Shown here one piece after another: positions 9,861 through 21,970 of a stretch of DNA of 64,000 nt. This DNA is from an uncultured Erythrobacter sp. (GTDB taxonomy: Bacteria; Pseudomonadota; Alphaproteobacteria; Sphingomonadales; Sphingomonadaceae): NCBI GenBank assembly GCA_947501215.1, contig CANMUS010000004.1, positions 62,001 through 126,000 on the forward strand. The letters are read 5' to 3'. The translations under genes and the position numbers were made by a program. Below the pieces are notes generated by a model, which did not search any database, had not been told where the DNA came from, and worked only from the letters and a program-made list of their open reading frames with translations. The first letter of the stretch is position 1. Each line of letters starts with the position of its first letter.

Positions 9861-10457
9861 CTAGTTTATCAGCAAGGCGAGCCTTACCCGGCCGGTGCCC
9901 GACCGGATCAATCCGATCGCACTCGCGGCCGCAGTAGACAGATCGATCACGCGGTTGCCATGGAAGGGCCCGCGATCGTTGATTGTCACCACGACGCTGC
10001 GGCCGTTGCCCGCATTGGTCACGCGAACCTCGCTGCCGAGCGGCAATGTCCGGTGCGCTGCTGTCAGGCGGGATGGATCGAAGATTTCTCCGCTCGCCGT
10101 GCGATTGCCGGCCAGTTCGCTGCCGTAATAGCTTGCGTCGCCGCCGCCGATGGGACTTTCCGAGGCGGACGGCGTCGGATCGGGATTTGCTGCGACCGAT
10201 GGCACTGTCGCCACCGGATCGAGCGCGGCGACGGGTTGCGCATCGACGCTGGCGACACCCTTGCCGAGCTTGACCACATCGGGCGTCTGGTCTTGCTGCC
10301 AAAGCGCACCGCCAAGCATCAGCGCTGCGGCGCCGAGAATGGCGATGCCGCCAGTCAGAAGCTGCCGCTGGGACTTGAGCCTGGTAAAGGCCCGCAGTCG
10401 CTCGCGGCGGGTCGGCAGCGTATGATCGGTTGTGTAGTCGCGCTGTTGTTCCCTCAT
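9861..10457 (-). CDS. rlpA: RlpA-like septal-ring lytic transglycosylase
   Basis: 198 aa. It has a basic N-terminal cytoplasmic segment, one membrane anchor (~35-52), a Pro/Ala-rich linker, and a C-terminal double-psi beta-barrel. The barrel carries the RlpA signature ASYYG, then ASGEIFDPSRLTAAHRTLPLG, VTINDRGPF and RVIDLSTAAA. RlpA proteins bind or cleave denuded glycan strands at the septum. There is no SPOR domain, and the anchor is a transmembrane helix rather than a lipid, so it is a minimal version. Confidence 0.87.
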   Translation of the reverse strand: MREQQRDYTTDHTLPTRRERLRAFTRLKSQRQLLTGGIAILGAAALMLGGALWQQDQTPDVVKLGKGVASVDAQPVAALDPVATVPSVAANPDPTPSASESPIGGGDASYYGSELAGNRTASGEIFDPSRLTAAHRTLPLGSEVRVTNAGNGRSVVVTINDRGPFHGNRVIDLSTAAASAIGLIRSGTGRVRLALLIN

Positions 10458-10515
10458 GCCTTACCAGCGAATGAGGCGCAGTCGATGTTCCGAAATCGGC
10501 GGAAATCCTTGCATT

Positions 10516-11598
10516 TCACCCGCATTGCGCGCGGTGGAGAAGCTTGTGGTCGGCCAGCACCAGCGCCATCATCGCCTCGACCACGGGCGTGCCGCGAATG
10601 CCCACGCAGGGGTCATGCCGGCCCCTGGTGCGGACTTCGGTTGCGTTACCCTCGCGGTCCACGCTGGCGACCGGAGTGAGGATCGAACTGGTCGGCTTGA
10701 AGGCAACGCGGCAGGTGACGGGCTGGCCGGTCGAGATACCGCCCGCGATACCGCCGGCGTGATTGGCGGCGAACTCCGGCCCGTCCTCGCGCTTTCCTGA
10801 TTTTGGGGGCGACATCGCATCTGCATTCTGCTCGCCGGTCAGGCGTGCGGCATCGAAGCCGTCACCGATCTCCACGCCCTTGACGGCATTGATGCTCATC
10901 ATCCCGCTCGCAAGGTCGGCGTCGAGTTTGGCATAGACCGGCGCGCCCCAGCCGGCGGGCACGCCGCGCGCCACGCAGTCGACCACCGCGCCGAGCGAAG
11001 AGCCGGACTTGCGCGCATTGTCGACCAGCTGCTCCCAGCGCCTGGCAGCCTCCGCATCGGGGCACCAGAAGGGGTTGCGCGCAATCTCCGCCGCTTCGAA
11101 ATTCGCCGGATCGATACGGTCGCCGCCGATTTCCGAAACGAAGGCGAGAATCTCCACCTCGCCGACTACTTTGCGCGCAATCGCGCCCGCCGCGACGCGC
11201 ATCGCGGTCTCCCTCGCGCTCGACCTCCCGCCGCCGCGATAGTCGCGAAAACCGTATTTCGCATCATAAGCATAGTCGGCGTGGCCGGGGCGATAGGTCT
11301 TGGCGATCTCCGAATAATCCTTCGATCGCTGGTCGGTATTCTCGATCAGCAGGCTGATCGGCGTGCCGGTCGTCTTGCCTTCGAACACGCCGGACAGGAT
11401 CCGGACTTCATCCGGCTCCTTGCGCTGGGTGGTGAACTTGTTCTGCCCCGGTTTGCGCGCATCGAGGAACGGCTGGATGTCGCTCTCCTCCAGCGCGATG
11501 CCCGGCGGGCACCCGTCCAACACCGCGCCGATCGCGGGTCCATGGCTCTCGCCCCAGGTGGTGAAGCGCAAGGTCCGTCCGAAGGTGTTCCAGCTCAT
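10516..11598 (-). CDS. aroC: Chorismate synthase
   Basis: 360 aa starting at ATG 11598 ([20 protein letters not shown]). The frame is open further upstream, but that extension is not family-like. Signatures are [35 protein letters not shown], and the C-terminal [18 protein letters not shown]. It makes chorismate from 5-enolpyruvylshikimate-3-phosphate with reduced FMN, the last shikimate step. It is transcribed divergently from ruvA across about 115 bp. Confidence 0.97.
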   Translation of the reverse strand: MSWNTFGRTLRFTTWGESHGPAIGAVLDGCPPGIALEESDIQPFLDARKPGQNKFTTQRKEPDEVRILSGVFEGKTTGTPISLLIENTDQRSKDYSEIAKTYRPGHADYAYDAKYGFRDYRGGGRSSARETAMRVAAGAIARKVVGEVEILAFVSEIGGDRIDPANFEAAEIARNPFWCPDAEAARRWEQLVDNARKSGSSLGAVVDCVARGVPAGWGAPVYAKLDADLASGMMSINAVKGVEIGDGFDAARLTGEQNADAMSPPKSGKREDGPEFAANHAGGIAGGISTGQPVTCRVAFKPTSSILTPVASVDREGNATEVRTRGRHDPCVGIRGTPVVEAMMALVLADHKLLHRAQCG

Positions 11599-11714
11599 GA
11601 CGGCCTGTCTGTCGCAACTGTGGGGCGGTGTCCATTGTGGCTGGACCAATCTTGTCTTGTGTCGCAAGAACAAAAGGCGCTCATGCAGCGTAGCGGTAGC
11701 GCAGAAAGAAACGG

Positions 11715-12320
11715 ATGATTGCGAAGCTGAAGGGCCTGCTCGACGAAACCGGTGCGGACTGGGCGGTGATCGACGTCGCGGGCGTCGGCTACCTCGTGCA
11801 TTGTTCGTCCAAGACCCTCGCGGCACTGGGCGAGACCGGCGAGGCGTGCACGGTCTATACCGATTTGCAGGTCAGCGAGAACGACATGCGCTTGCTCGGT
11901 TTCGCCGAGGCGGCCGAGCGCGACTGGTTCCGCCTGCTTACCCAGGTGCAGGGCGTGGGCAGCAAGGTGGCGCTGGCGATCCTCTCCGCGCTCTCGACGG
12001 GCGAGGTGCAGCAAGCCTGCTCGCAGGGCGACGCCGCCACGGTGGCCCGCGCGCAGGGCGTGGGGCCGAAGCTCGCCGGGCGGATCGTCAACGAGCTGAA
12101 AGACAAGGCGGGCGCGCTGCCCGGCGGCGGCATGACGGGCGGAGCGGCTCCGGCGACCCCGGCAAGCGGGGCAAGCGCAGACGCGGTAAGCGCACTGGAA
12201 AATCTCGGTTTCAAGCCCGCCGTTGCGGCACGCGCGGTCACAACGGCTCAGGGTGAACTCGGCGAGGGCGCGAGCGAGGGCGATCTGATACGGGTGGCAT
12301 TGAAGAGGGCAGCAGGATGA
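11715..12320 (+). CDS. ruvA: Holliday junction branch-migration protein RuvA
   Basis: 201 aa, normal length. Domain I is the OB-fold ([13 protein letters not shown]), domain II the tandem HhH region ([17 protein letters not shown] and [18 protein letters not shown]), and domain III the small C-terminal helix bundle ([16 protein letters not shown]). RuvA tetramers load RuvB on Holliday junctions. It starts an operon whose next gene begins inside its last codons (ATGA overlap). Confidence 0.97.
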   Translation: MIAKLKGLLDETGADWAVIDVAGVGYLVHCSSKTLAALGETGEACTVYTDLQVSENDMRLLGFAEAAERDWFRLLTQVQGVGSKVALAILSALSTGEVQQACSQGDAATVARAQGVGPKLAGRIVNELKDKAGALPGGGMTGGAAPATPASGASADAVSALENLGFKPAVAARAVTTAQGELGEGASEGDLIRVALKRAAG

Positions 12321-12874
12321 AGGTCGAACCCATGCGATATGCAATCACGGCGGCAGCAGCCGCGCTTCTGGCCACGGCGGCACAGGCACAGGACATGGAG
12401 GCCTTCAAACGCGGTCCGGTCTTCGCGGATTTCGGAGCGCATGCGCCGGTCGCGGGGATGGGCGAGTTGCCCGCCGATGCCGCTTTCAGGCACAGCTTCG
12501 ACGTTGCCGAGGCCGCGAGCGACGGCAAGGCCAACCGCCACATCGAAAGCGCCGCGCGCTTCATCAACATGCATGTCGCAGCCGGTGTCGATCCGGAGAA
12601 CATCCAGGTCGCGGTGGTGGTCCACGGCGGCGCATCGCTTGATTTGCTGCGCGAACCGGTATGGGAAGCGAAAGGTAAGGAGGGCGTCAACGGCAGCCAC
12701 GCGCTGGTCCGTGACCTGCTCGACGAAGGCGTCCGCGTGATCCTTTGTGGGCAAAGCGCCGCGGCGCACGGCATCACGCAGGCGGACCTGATCCCCGGCG
12801 TAGAAATGGCGCTCTCCGCCATGACCGCCCACGCGCTGCTGCAGCAGGCGGGCTATTCGGTAAATCCGTTTTGA
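12317..12874 (+). CDS. Periplasmic DsrE/DsrF-like protein in the ruv operon
   Basis: 185 aa. A signal peptide ends in AAQAQ near residue 25; the mature part resembles the DsrE/DsrF fold (VAVVVHGGASLDLL, then LVRDLLDEGVRVILCGQSA and a C-terminal MALSAMTAHALLQQAGY). One Cys (ILCGQS) stands where DsrE-like proteins keep their sulfur-carrier residue. Periplasmic DsrE-like proteins have no settled function. The ATG overlaps the ruvA stop by 4 bp and its own stop overlaps the next start, implying translational coupling within a recombination operon. Confidence 0.82.
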   Translation: MKVEPMRYAITAAAAALLATAAQAQDMEAFKRGPVFADFGAHAPVAGMGELPADAAFRHSFDVAEAASDGKANRHIESAARFINMHVAAGVDPENIQVAVVVHGGASLDLLREPVWEAKGKEGVNGSHALVRDLLDEGVRVILCGQSAAAHGITQADLIPGVEMALSAMTAHALLQQAGYSVNPF

Positions 12875-13014
12875 GAAAACTCCTCGCCTTGGCTGCGAGT
12901 TTCGCACTTGGCTCTGTCGCAGGATGGCAAGCCAAGAATTTCCTTAACGTGGATGCCTGCGTCGACGCGGGCGGCGCTTGGGATTACCGCACCGGATCGT
13001 GCAGGGCAGAATGA
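12871..13014 (+). CDS. 47-aa membrane-anchored small protein between DsrE-like gene and ruvB
   Basis: It begins with TTG 12871 overlapping the previous stop (TTGA) and ends with TGA overlapping the ruvB ATG (ATGA). The product has a hydrophobic N-terminal anchor ([15 protein letters not shown]) followed by [19 protein letters not shown]. The C-x8-GGxWDYxxxxC pattern looks like a small disulfide-bonded periplasmic tail. The exact overlaps on both sides, and the family-like tail, argue that it is a real coding gene. Function unknown. Confidence 0.7.
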   Translation: MRKLLALAASFALGSVAGWQAKNFLNVDACVDAGGAWDYRTGSCRAE

Positions 13015-14036
13015 CCGAACCCGTCCCCCTCCATTCTCCCGACCGCCAGCCGGAAGACCCGGATACGGCGCTGCGGCCGAAATCGCTTGGCGAGTTCGTA
13101 GGGCAGAAGGCCGCGCGCGAGAATTTGCGCGTGTTTATCGAAGCCGCGAAGAACCGCGGCGAAGCGATGGATCATGTGCTGTTCTTCGGCCCGCCCGGCC
13201 TCGGCAAGACCACGCTGGCGCAGATCGTCTCGAAGGAACTCGGCGTCGGTTTTCGCGCAACCTCCGGCCCGGTGATCGCCAAGGCAGGCGATCTGGCCGC
13301 GCTGTTGACCAACCTCGAGCCCAACGACGTGCTCTTCATCGACGAGATCCACCGCCTCAATCCGGTGGTGGAGGAGGTGCTTTATCCCGCGATGGAGGAC
13401 CGCGCGCTCGATATCATCATCGGTGAGGGGCCTTCGGCGCGTAGCGTGCGGATCGACCTGCCGCCGTTCACGCTGGTCGGCGCGACTACGCGGCAGGGGC
13501 TGCTGACCACGCCCTTGCGGGACCGCTTCGGCATTCCGGTGCGGCTGAATTTCTACACCGAGGACGAGTTGCTCAAGGTCGTCACGCGCGGGGCGGGCTT
13601 GCTCGGCATGGGGATCGACGAGGGCGGCGCGCGCGAGATCGCCCGCCGTTCGCGCGGCACGCCGCGTGTCGCGGGCCGCCTGATGCGCCGCGTGCGCGAT
13701 TTCGCGCATGTGCTGGGCGAGCCGACGGTGACAACGAAGGTCGCCGACGATGCGCTGACCCGGCTCGAAGTCGACAGCCTCGGCCTCGATGCGATGGACC
13801 GCCGCTACCTCACCATGATCGCGACCACCTACAAGGGCGGGCCGGTGGGCGTGGAGACACTCGCCGCAGGGCTCAGCGAGCCGCGCGACACGGTGGAGGA
13901 GGTGATAGAGCCCTATCTGATCCAGCTCGGCCTGATCGCCCGCACCGCGCGCGGGCGCATGCTCAACGATGGCGGCTGGCAGCACCTCGGCATCGCGCCG
14001 CCCAGCCGCCCGCAAGGCGACATGTTCGACGAATAG
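13011..14036 (+). CDS. ruvB: Holliday junction helicase RuvB
   Basis: 341 aa from ATG 13011, which overlaps the preceding stop by 4 bp. It has Walker [10 protein letters not shown], Walker B FIDEIHRL, sensor/arginine-finger region [19 protein letters not shown], and the winged-helix C-terminal domain ([18 protein letters not shown]). RuvB hexamers drive branch migration with RuvA; ruvC is not in this window. Confidence 0.98.
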   Translation: MTEPVPLHSPDRQPEDPDTALRPKSLGEFVGQKAARENLRVFIEAAKNRGEAMDHVLFFGPPGLGKTTLAQIVSKELGVGFRATSGPVIAKAGDLAALLTNLEPNDVLFIDEIHRLNPVVEEVLYPAMEDRALDIIIGEGPSARSVRIDLPPFTLVGATTRQGLLTTPLRDRFGIPVRLNFYTEDELLKVVTRGAGLLGMGIDEGGAREIARRSRGTPRVAGRLMRRVRDFAHVLGEPTVTTKVADDALTRLEVDSLGLDAMDRRYLTMIATTYKGGPVGVETLAAGLSEPRDTVEEVIEPYLIQLGLIARTARGRMLNDGGWQHLGIAPPSRPQGDMFDE

Positions 14037-14252
14037 GGTTATCCGGCGGTTGTAACGATTACGGGGGCGTTGGTCCCGATTCGGGACGCAGCCGGTGTAA
14101 GGCTCGCTTTTCGGAGCGAAATTACCACTCTGCGGTGCCGAAGAAGTAAGGAATCGCACCCGAAGCCGGGATTCGGCAGAACGGTGCGGACAGGGGCCCG
14201 GCAAGATCAGGGGGAAGGGCCTCGGTCGAAGGGCCGCGAAGGGAAGCAGTCG

Positions 14253-15281
14253 ATGTCGGTCAAATCAGCTCTTGCCAAATTGTCGGCCACCGCTGCGGGT
14301 GGTGCGCTGGTTGCCGGCGGCGCCGTGCATGTGGCGGAGCGTCCGGTCACCGACAATCCGCAATACAAGGCGCAGGCCGTCAAGCAGGTGAAGCAAGTGA
14401 AGCAGGCCAAGCCGGTCGTTCGCACCCTGCCGCGCCGCGTCGCACGCACCATTCCTCCCCGCCCGATCGAATGCGTGCCGTACGATTCGCCGCTGGCTTC
14501 TGAGAACCCCGACAATATCTGCCCGCCCGTTTATCGCGAAGCGATGGTGCCAGTGCCTGTCCCGCCGCTCCCTGAAGCGGCACCGGTAGTCGCCGGTGGC
14601 GGCGGCGCGCGCTCGATCCCGTCGGGCGGCTATGGCGGCGGATACGGCGGCGGCTTCGGTGGTGGCTTCTTCGGAGGGTTCTTCGGCGGCGGTGGCGGCG
14701 GCGGCAGCGTCGTCGTCAATTCGACCACGACGACCGGCGGCGAATTGCCCGACATCGATATCGACGTCTCGACCTCCACATCCAGCGGCGGCACGTCGAC
14801 CTCGACTTCGACCGGCGGCAGCTCCAGCTCGACCTCGACGTCCACCGGCGAAGTTTCGACTTCGACCGGTGCGGTATCGACCAGCACCGGCGCGGTCTCG
14901 ACCTCGACCGGCGAAGTCAGCACGACGACGACCAGCAGTTCGTCCGGCGACGTGTCGAGCAGTTCTTCGGGCGACGTGTCGACCAGCACCTCGACCTCGA
15001 CCTCGGGAGCCGTTTCCACGAGTACCTCGACTTCGGGCAATGTGACGACCAGCACGAGTTCGTCCAGTTCGACCAGCAGCTCTTCGTCGAGTTCGACCAG
15101 CTCGAGCACGTCGAGCTCATCCAGCACGAGCACCAGCAGTTCGACCTCGGGCTCCACTACCGGTAGCACGAGCGGCACCGAAGTGCCTGCGCCGCCGATG
15201 ATGGCACTGTTCGGGATGGCGGCTGCAGCCGTGCTCGGACGGCGCAAGTTCCGGGTGAAGCGCGGGGCCGGTCGGGTCTGA
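14253..15281 (+). CDS. Ser/Thr-repeat protein with PEP-CTERM-like sorting signal
   Basis: 342 aa from ATG 14253. An N-terminal Ala/Gly-rich segment resembles a signal/anchor. Then come a Lys/Arg/Pro region with two cysteine motifs (PIECVPYD and DNICPPVYRE), a Gly-rich stretch of GGYGGGFGGG type, and about 170 residues of nearly pure Ser/Thr with recurring STSTG and SSGDVS units. The C-terminus EVPAPPMMALFGMAAAAVLG plus a basic tail matches the PEP-CTERM layout (V-P-x-P, hydrophobic helix, Arg/Lys), so it is a probable exosortase substrate. Such proteins are usually heavily glycosylated and exported with exopolysaccharide or biofilm matrix. No exosortase is in the window. Confidence 0.75.
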   Translation: MSVKSALAKLSATAAGGALVAGGAVHVAERPVTDNPQYKAQAVKQVKQVKQAKPVVRTLPRRVARTIPPRPIECVPYDSPLASENPDNICPPVYREAMVPVPVPPLPEAAPVVAGGGGARSIPSGGYGGGYGGGFGGGFFGGFFGGGGGGGSVVVNSTTTTGGELPDIDIDVSTSTSSGGTSTSTSTGGSSSSTSTSTGEVSTSTGAVSTSTGAVSTSTGEVSTTTTSSSSGDVSSSSSGDVSTSTSTSTSGAVSTSTSTSGNVTTSTSSSSSTSSSSSSSTSSSTSSSSSTSTSSSTSGSTTGSTSGTEVPAPPMMALFGMAAAAVLGRRKFRVKRGAGRV

Positions 15282-15296
15282 TCTTTCGCGCGGGGC

Positions 15297-16013
15297 TCAA
15301 CGGTAGTTTCGGCTCCATTCGCCTTGGCGATACCATTGCGTAATCACGTATTTGCGGCCCGCCGTCACCGGCAGGGCTGCGTGCCGCGTATTGCGGTTCG
15401 GGCGGCCCTTGCGGTCCATATTGTTCCAGGCGACCAATAGCCCCGGCTCAGGCGTGATAGTCAGGCCGAGCCGCGGGAACTCGGTCGCGCCGCCTTCTTC
15501 CACCGCGTTCAGATAGACCATGGCAGACCAGCTGCGCTGTCCGCCGCGCCGCCGTTCCTGCCGCCAATGCGGGCGCTCGCTACGGAAGAAATCGCAATGG
15601 TGGCGATATTCCTCGCCTTCGAGATAGCGCTGCCCCTGGATCGTCTCCGCATGCTTGCGATCGACGCCGAGCGTTTCGTCGATCCTGAGGCCCAGCGCTG
15701 CGGTCTCCGGCGCTTCAATAGCGAAGAAATGCGTCGAGCTGGTCCGGCCAGAGGGATATTGGCTTTCAGAAAACAGCGTGGAGGGGCGCAAGCGGGTTTC
15801 GATGATCGCTACCAGACTGGCGCACTGCTCGGCGGTCAGGAAACCGGGGATCAGGAACAGATCCGCCTTATGCCCGCCGCGCTCCTCGGCGTTCGAATTC
15901 GCTGCCAGTCGTGCGCGGACTTCGTCGCCGATCTGTGCCAGCTTGCCAGGGTCGGCCATCGGGTCGGGCGTGGTGCCGCCGAAGATCTGTGCGAGGCGCA
16001 TACGAAGCGACAT
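15297..16013 (-). CDS. 2OG-Fe(II) oxygenase, prolyl 4-hydroxylase-like
   Basis: 238 aa from ATG 16013 (MSLRMRLAQIFGG); an in-frame ATG at 16001 is possible. It carries the double-stranded beta-helix iron motif: His and Asp in YRHHCDFF, the distal His in RNTRHAALPVTAG, and the 2-oxoglutarate-binding basic residue in GRKYVITQWYR. This is the P4Hc-domain architecture, which hydroxylates proline or related residues in proteins or peptides; the substrate is unknown. It follows a rhodanese gene by 16 nt on the same strand and is convergent with the PEP-CTERM gene. Confidence 0.87.
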   Translation of the reverse strand: MSLRMRLAQIFGGTTPDPMADPGKLAQIGDEVRARLAANSNAEERGGHKADLFLIPGFLTAEQCASLVAIIETRLRPSTLFSESQYPSGRTSSTHFFAIEAPETAALGLRIDETLGVDRKHAETIQGQRYLEGEEYRHHCDFFRSERPHWRQERRRGGQRSWSAMVYLNAVEEGGATEFPRLGLTITPEPGLLVAWNNMDRKGRPNRNTRHAALPVTAGRKYVITQWYRQGEWSRNYR

Positions 16014-16029
16014 ATCGCGCCGCTTATCC

Positions 16030-16448
16030 TCAGTCGCGTTGGAGAGACAGTCCGGCGGCTTCCCAGGCGAGAATGCCGCCCTCGAGGTGCACCGCATCGC
16101 GGCCCGTAGCCTCCGCTAGACGGTCGGCCGCAATGCCGGAGCGACGGTCCGACCGGCAATAGAGCATGCGCTTGGCGCCGTTCGTATCGGGCAGGGCGGT
16201 AGGATCGAACCGGTCGAGCGGGATATTGACCGCCCCTTCGAGATGGCCCTCCGCAAACTCTTCGGGCGTGCGCACATCGATCAGCTGGATCGGTTCACCG
16301 GCCTCCAGCCGTGTTGAGAGCGCGCGCGGCTCGATTGTCAGGACACCGGCGTCGGCACCTGCGATCTGTGTTTCCTCGGCCTGCGCTCCGCCACCGGCAC
16401 AGGCGGCGAGAAGCCCCGCCGCCAGACCGGTGAAGAGCGCCTGCCTGA

Positions 16449-16452
<4 letters not shown>
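16030..16452 (-). CDS. Rhodanese-like lipoprotein
   Basis: 140 aa. A signal peptide ends in a lipobox (LLAACAG). A single rhodanese domain follows, with [20 protein letters not shown] and the active-site loop [13 protein letters not shown], in which the cysteine would carry persulfide. It is expected in the periplasm. The start overlaps the acnA stop by 4 bp (ATGA), so acnA, this gene and the P4H-like gene may form an operon. The sulfur donor and acceptor are unknown. Confidence 0.87.
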
Positions 16453-19124
<2,672 letters not shown>

Positions 19125-19354
19125 GCGCGCGATATTCCTTTCAGTTGAGAGCCGTCAACGACCAATGGTCGGGATGGCCAAATGTGCCGCGCACCTGCGC
19201 GCAAAACGGGTAAAAATCAAGGGTGATGCGTGCTCCAGCGCAAGCATTGCGGGAACGAAATGGCTGCTTCAGGGCTTATTAAGGCAAAATAATGGCATTC
19301 TTGATCGCATGGAGCGCGTGACGCGCTTGCACTGCGACCACAAGGGGAACATCA

Positions 19355-19504
19355 ATGGGTTCGCAAACCATCAAACGGCAGCGCACGAAGCGCACCATCC
19401 GTACGGCGATCGTCGCCGGATCGCTTATCGTCGCTGGCTGCTTCACCGCGGCCTTCACTTTCGCGGAAGAAACCGCGACGGCGGCCGAGCGACCGGTCCG
19501 CTAG
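19355..19504 (+). CDS. 49-aa small basic membrane protein
   Basis: It begins at ATG 19355 with AAGGGG about 8 nt upstream. It has a strongly basic N-terminus (KRQRTKRTIR), one transmembrane helix (TAIVAGSLIVAGCFTAAFTF) and a short acidic/Arg tail. Its TAG stop and the TAG stop of the convergent DMT permease gene share the single palindrome CTAG at 19501-19504. I do not recognise the family; support comes from the ribosome site, charge/helix layout and end position. Confidence 0.5.
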   Translation: MGSQTIKRQRTKRTIRTAIVAGSLIVAGCFTAAFTFAEETATAAERPVR

Positions 19505-20388
19505 ACGGCAGCAGGTTCCGGACGGACGCCGGTGGTTGCAATCCAGCAGCCCGCCACGATCAGGACTGCGCCGCCTGCCGCGGTCCACGTTACATTCTCG
19601 CCCAGCATAAGCCAGCCGAAGAGCGAGGCCCAGACGAAGCTTGAATATTCGAGCGGGACCAGCACTTGTGCCTCGGCCCGCGCATAGGCCCACGCCATCG
19701 TCAGCGCCCCGCCTACCGTCAGGAGCGCGCCCGCCGTCACATCGTCGAGCGCCTCGGCCGGCGGAAGGCTGAACAGGAATGGCGCGGCCAGCAGGTAGAC
19801 GCAGCCTGCAATCCCCATGTAGAATGTCGCGACTTCCAGCGGCTTGGCGACCAAGGCCTGCTGGCGTTGGAGCACCAGGTTCCAGGCGTACAGTAGCGCC
19901 GAGAGCGTGATCGAAGCGAGGCCGATCATCGTGCCTTCGTTGAGATTGCCCCTGCCGAACTTGCCTCCCACGATCACCAATACGCCCACGAGACCAAGCA
20001 CTGCCCCCCAAACGGCCCGCGGCCGCAGGCGCTCGCCCAGCAGGAACGCGGCGAGGTAGAGCGAGGCGATCGGCGCGACGAAGGAGATCGCGATGGTTTC
20101 CGCCAGCGGCAGCTTGGTCAACGCGAAGAAGAACGTCAGTGCCATGATCGAGCCGACTGCGCCGCGCGTCAGGTGGATTCTCATGACGGCGCGGGCAGGC
20201 CATTTGGAGCGTAGCGCGAGCCAGATCGGCGCCACCACCGCAAAGGCGATCCCCGCCCGCATCAGTGCCGCCATATAAGCGCCCATCGCCAGTGCGGCGT
20301 TCTTCATGAAGGCATCCATCAGGGAAAGCATCGCGATACCGGCAGCGGTCGCCAGCACGGGCCTGAAAGGAGATGCGGACGCGCTCAT
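19501..20388 (-). CDS. DMT-superfamily (EamA) permease
   Basis: 295 aa from ATG 20388 (MSASASPFRP), with ten predicted transmembrane helices in two EamA repeats. These are marked by TFFFALTKLPLAETIAISF in the first half and ARAEAQVLVPLEYSSFVWA in the second. EamA transporters move metabolites or amino acids; the substrate cannot be inferred here. The 3' end abuts the 49-aa gene tail-to-tail. Confidence 0.85.
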   Translation of the reverse strand: MSASASPFRPVLATAAGIAMLSLMDAFMKNAALAMGAYMAALMRAGIAFAVVAPIWLALRSKWPARAVMRIHLTRGAVGSIMALTFFFALTKLPLAETIAISFVAPIASLYLAAFLLGERLRPRAVWGAVLGLVGVLVIVGGKFGRGNLNEGTMIGLASITLSALLYAWNLVLQRQQALVAKPLEVATFYMGIAGCVYLLAAPFLFSLPPAEALDDVTAGALLTVGGALTMAWAYARAEAQVLVPLEYSSFVWASLFGWLMLGENVTWTAAGGAVLIVAGCWIATTGVRPEPAAV

Positions 20389-20537
20389 CCGTGCCTGCCT
20401 AGGGGCGGGGCGCGGTTTCGTCACCAAAATGTGAGCCAGTTCAGCCTTTCGACAGCCAGTTTCTTGGACAGTCGCAGGCAATCGCTTATATTGCCGCTGT
20501 CCGCCAATCGGGACTGGCGGCGCAACTGGTGGAACAG

Positions 20538-21962
20538 ATGACCAAGATGAAATTCCTTATCGGCACTGCGTGCGGCGCAGCGCTCGTCGCGACCTCGGCC
20601 CTGGCGCAGGACAGTGCGCCGGAGAACCTCTTGCCACCCGAACCGGAAAAGGTGAGCGAGCCGCTGCCCGACATGCGCGAAGCCGCGCCGGAGATGAATG
20701 CACAGCAGAGCGTGAACGATGCCTTCGGCGACATCCGCATGCGCAGCGGCGAAGTGGTGCAGGAAATCCCTTCGCTGGTCGGCGAATGGAGCGCCGGCGA
20801 TGCGGCCAAGCTGCTCGCTTTCATCCCGACCGTCGAAGCCGAAGGGCTGGTTCCGGCAGATTACGACAGCACTGCGTTGCAGTCCGCGATCGCGGCGGGC
20901 GAGAGCCCCGCGCTCAACGAAATCGCCAGCCAAATCTTCGTGTGGCTGGTAGAGGATCTGCGCGACGGCCGCACGCCGATGGAGGCGCGCAAGCAGTGGT
21001 TCGTGGTCGATCCCGATGCCGACACCAACCCGACGCACAAGCTGCTCGAGAATGCTCTCGCTACCGGCCGGATTGCCGAGACGCTGGCCTCGCTCAATCC
21101 TGTCGCGCCCGATTACGCGCGGCTCAAGGAGGAGTTGGCCAAGACCACCGATGCGAAATCGCGCAAGCTTATCCGTGCGAACATGGACCGTTGGCGCTGG
21201 CTGGGGCAGGACCTCGGCAAGCGGTATCTCCTCACCAATGTGCCGGAATACCAGCTGCGGCTGACGGTCAACGACAGGATCATCAAGAATTACCGCGTGG
21301 TCGTCGGCAAACCAGGCCGCACCGCGACGCCGCAGCTCGCTGAGATGGTCGAGGCAGTGATTTACAACCCGACCTGGACGGTGCCGCAATCGATCGTGAA
21401 AGGCGAAGGTCTGGGCGCGAAGGTTCTCGGCAATCCCGGCTGGGCGCGCGCCAATGGCTACAAGGCGACCAAGGGCGCCAATGGCTGGGTCACCGTGGTC
21501 CAGCAGCCGGGCCCGGGCAATTCGCTCGGCCTGATGAAGCTCGACATGCCGAACGAGCATGCGATCTTCCTCCACGACACGCCGAGCCGCCACCTGTTCG
21601 CCCAAGACAACCGCGCATTGAGCCACGGCTGCATCCGTGTGCAGGGTGCTCGCGAACTGGCGATGACCATGTCGATGCTGGGCAATGCGAAAAGCAAGGA
21701 AGACCTGCCGCGCATCCAGGAGGAAGTCTCCGAAATCACCCAGAGCGGCGAGTACACGCGCTATGCGATGGAACGGCAGTGGCCGGTCTACATCACCTAT
21801 TTTACCATGGGCGTGGACGTGAACGGCAATCTGACCAAGTTCGCCGACATCTACGGTCGCGACGCTCCGGTGCTCGCCGCGCTTGACGCCCCCCGCCAAC
21901 GCGACCGCGCGCGCAAGACGAGCGAGGAAGCCGTCGAGATCATCGACGATATGCAGACGTAA
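20538..21962 (+). CDS. L,D-transpeptidase of the YcbB type
   Basis: About 474 aa with a signal peptide (MKFLIGTACGAALVATSALAQ). The start could be GTG 20529, ATG 20538 or ATG 20547; 20538 has a GGTGGA in range. The YkuD catalytic domain lies near residues 235-400 with the active-site motif LSHGCIRVQGARELA. The preceding 220 residues resemble the YcbB scaffold. The enzyme would form 3-3 meso-DAP cross-links in peptidoglycan. A REP-like element follows, then an oppositely oriented second transpeptidase-fold gene. Confidence 0.88.
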   Translation: MTKMKFLIGTACGAALVATSALAQDSAPENLLPPEPEKVSEPLPDMREAAPEMNAQQSVNDAFGDIRMRSGEVVQEIPSLVGEWSAGDAAKLLAFIPTVEAEGLVPADYDSTALQSAIAAGESPALNEIASQIFVWLVEDLRDGRTPMEARKQWFVVDPDADTNPTHKLLENALATGRIAETLASLNPVAPDYARLKEELAKTTDAKSRKLIRANMDRWRWLGQDLGKRYLLTNVPEYQLRLTVNDRIIKNYRVVVGKPGRTATPQLAEMVEAVIYNPTWTVPQSIVKGEGLGAKVLGNPGWARANGYKATKGANGWVTVVQQPGPGNSLGLMKLDMPNEHAIFLHDTPSRHLFAQDNRALSHGCIRVQGARELAMTMSMLGNAKSKEDLPRIQEEVSEITQSGEYTRYAMERQWPVYITYFTMGVDVNGNLTKFADIYGRDAPVLAALDAPRQRDRARKTSEEAVEIIDDMQT

Positions 21963-21970
21963 AGTGGGTC

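Noticed and set aside
14630-15247. Long minus-strand frame rich in Glu/Val/Leu opposite the Ser/Thr protein
   Set aside because: It is the antisense reading of Ser/Thr repeats; no ribosome site, no fold-like sequence.
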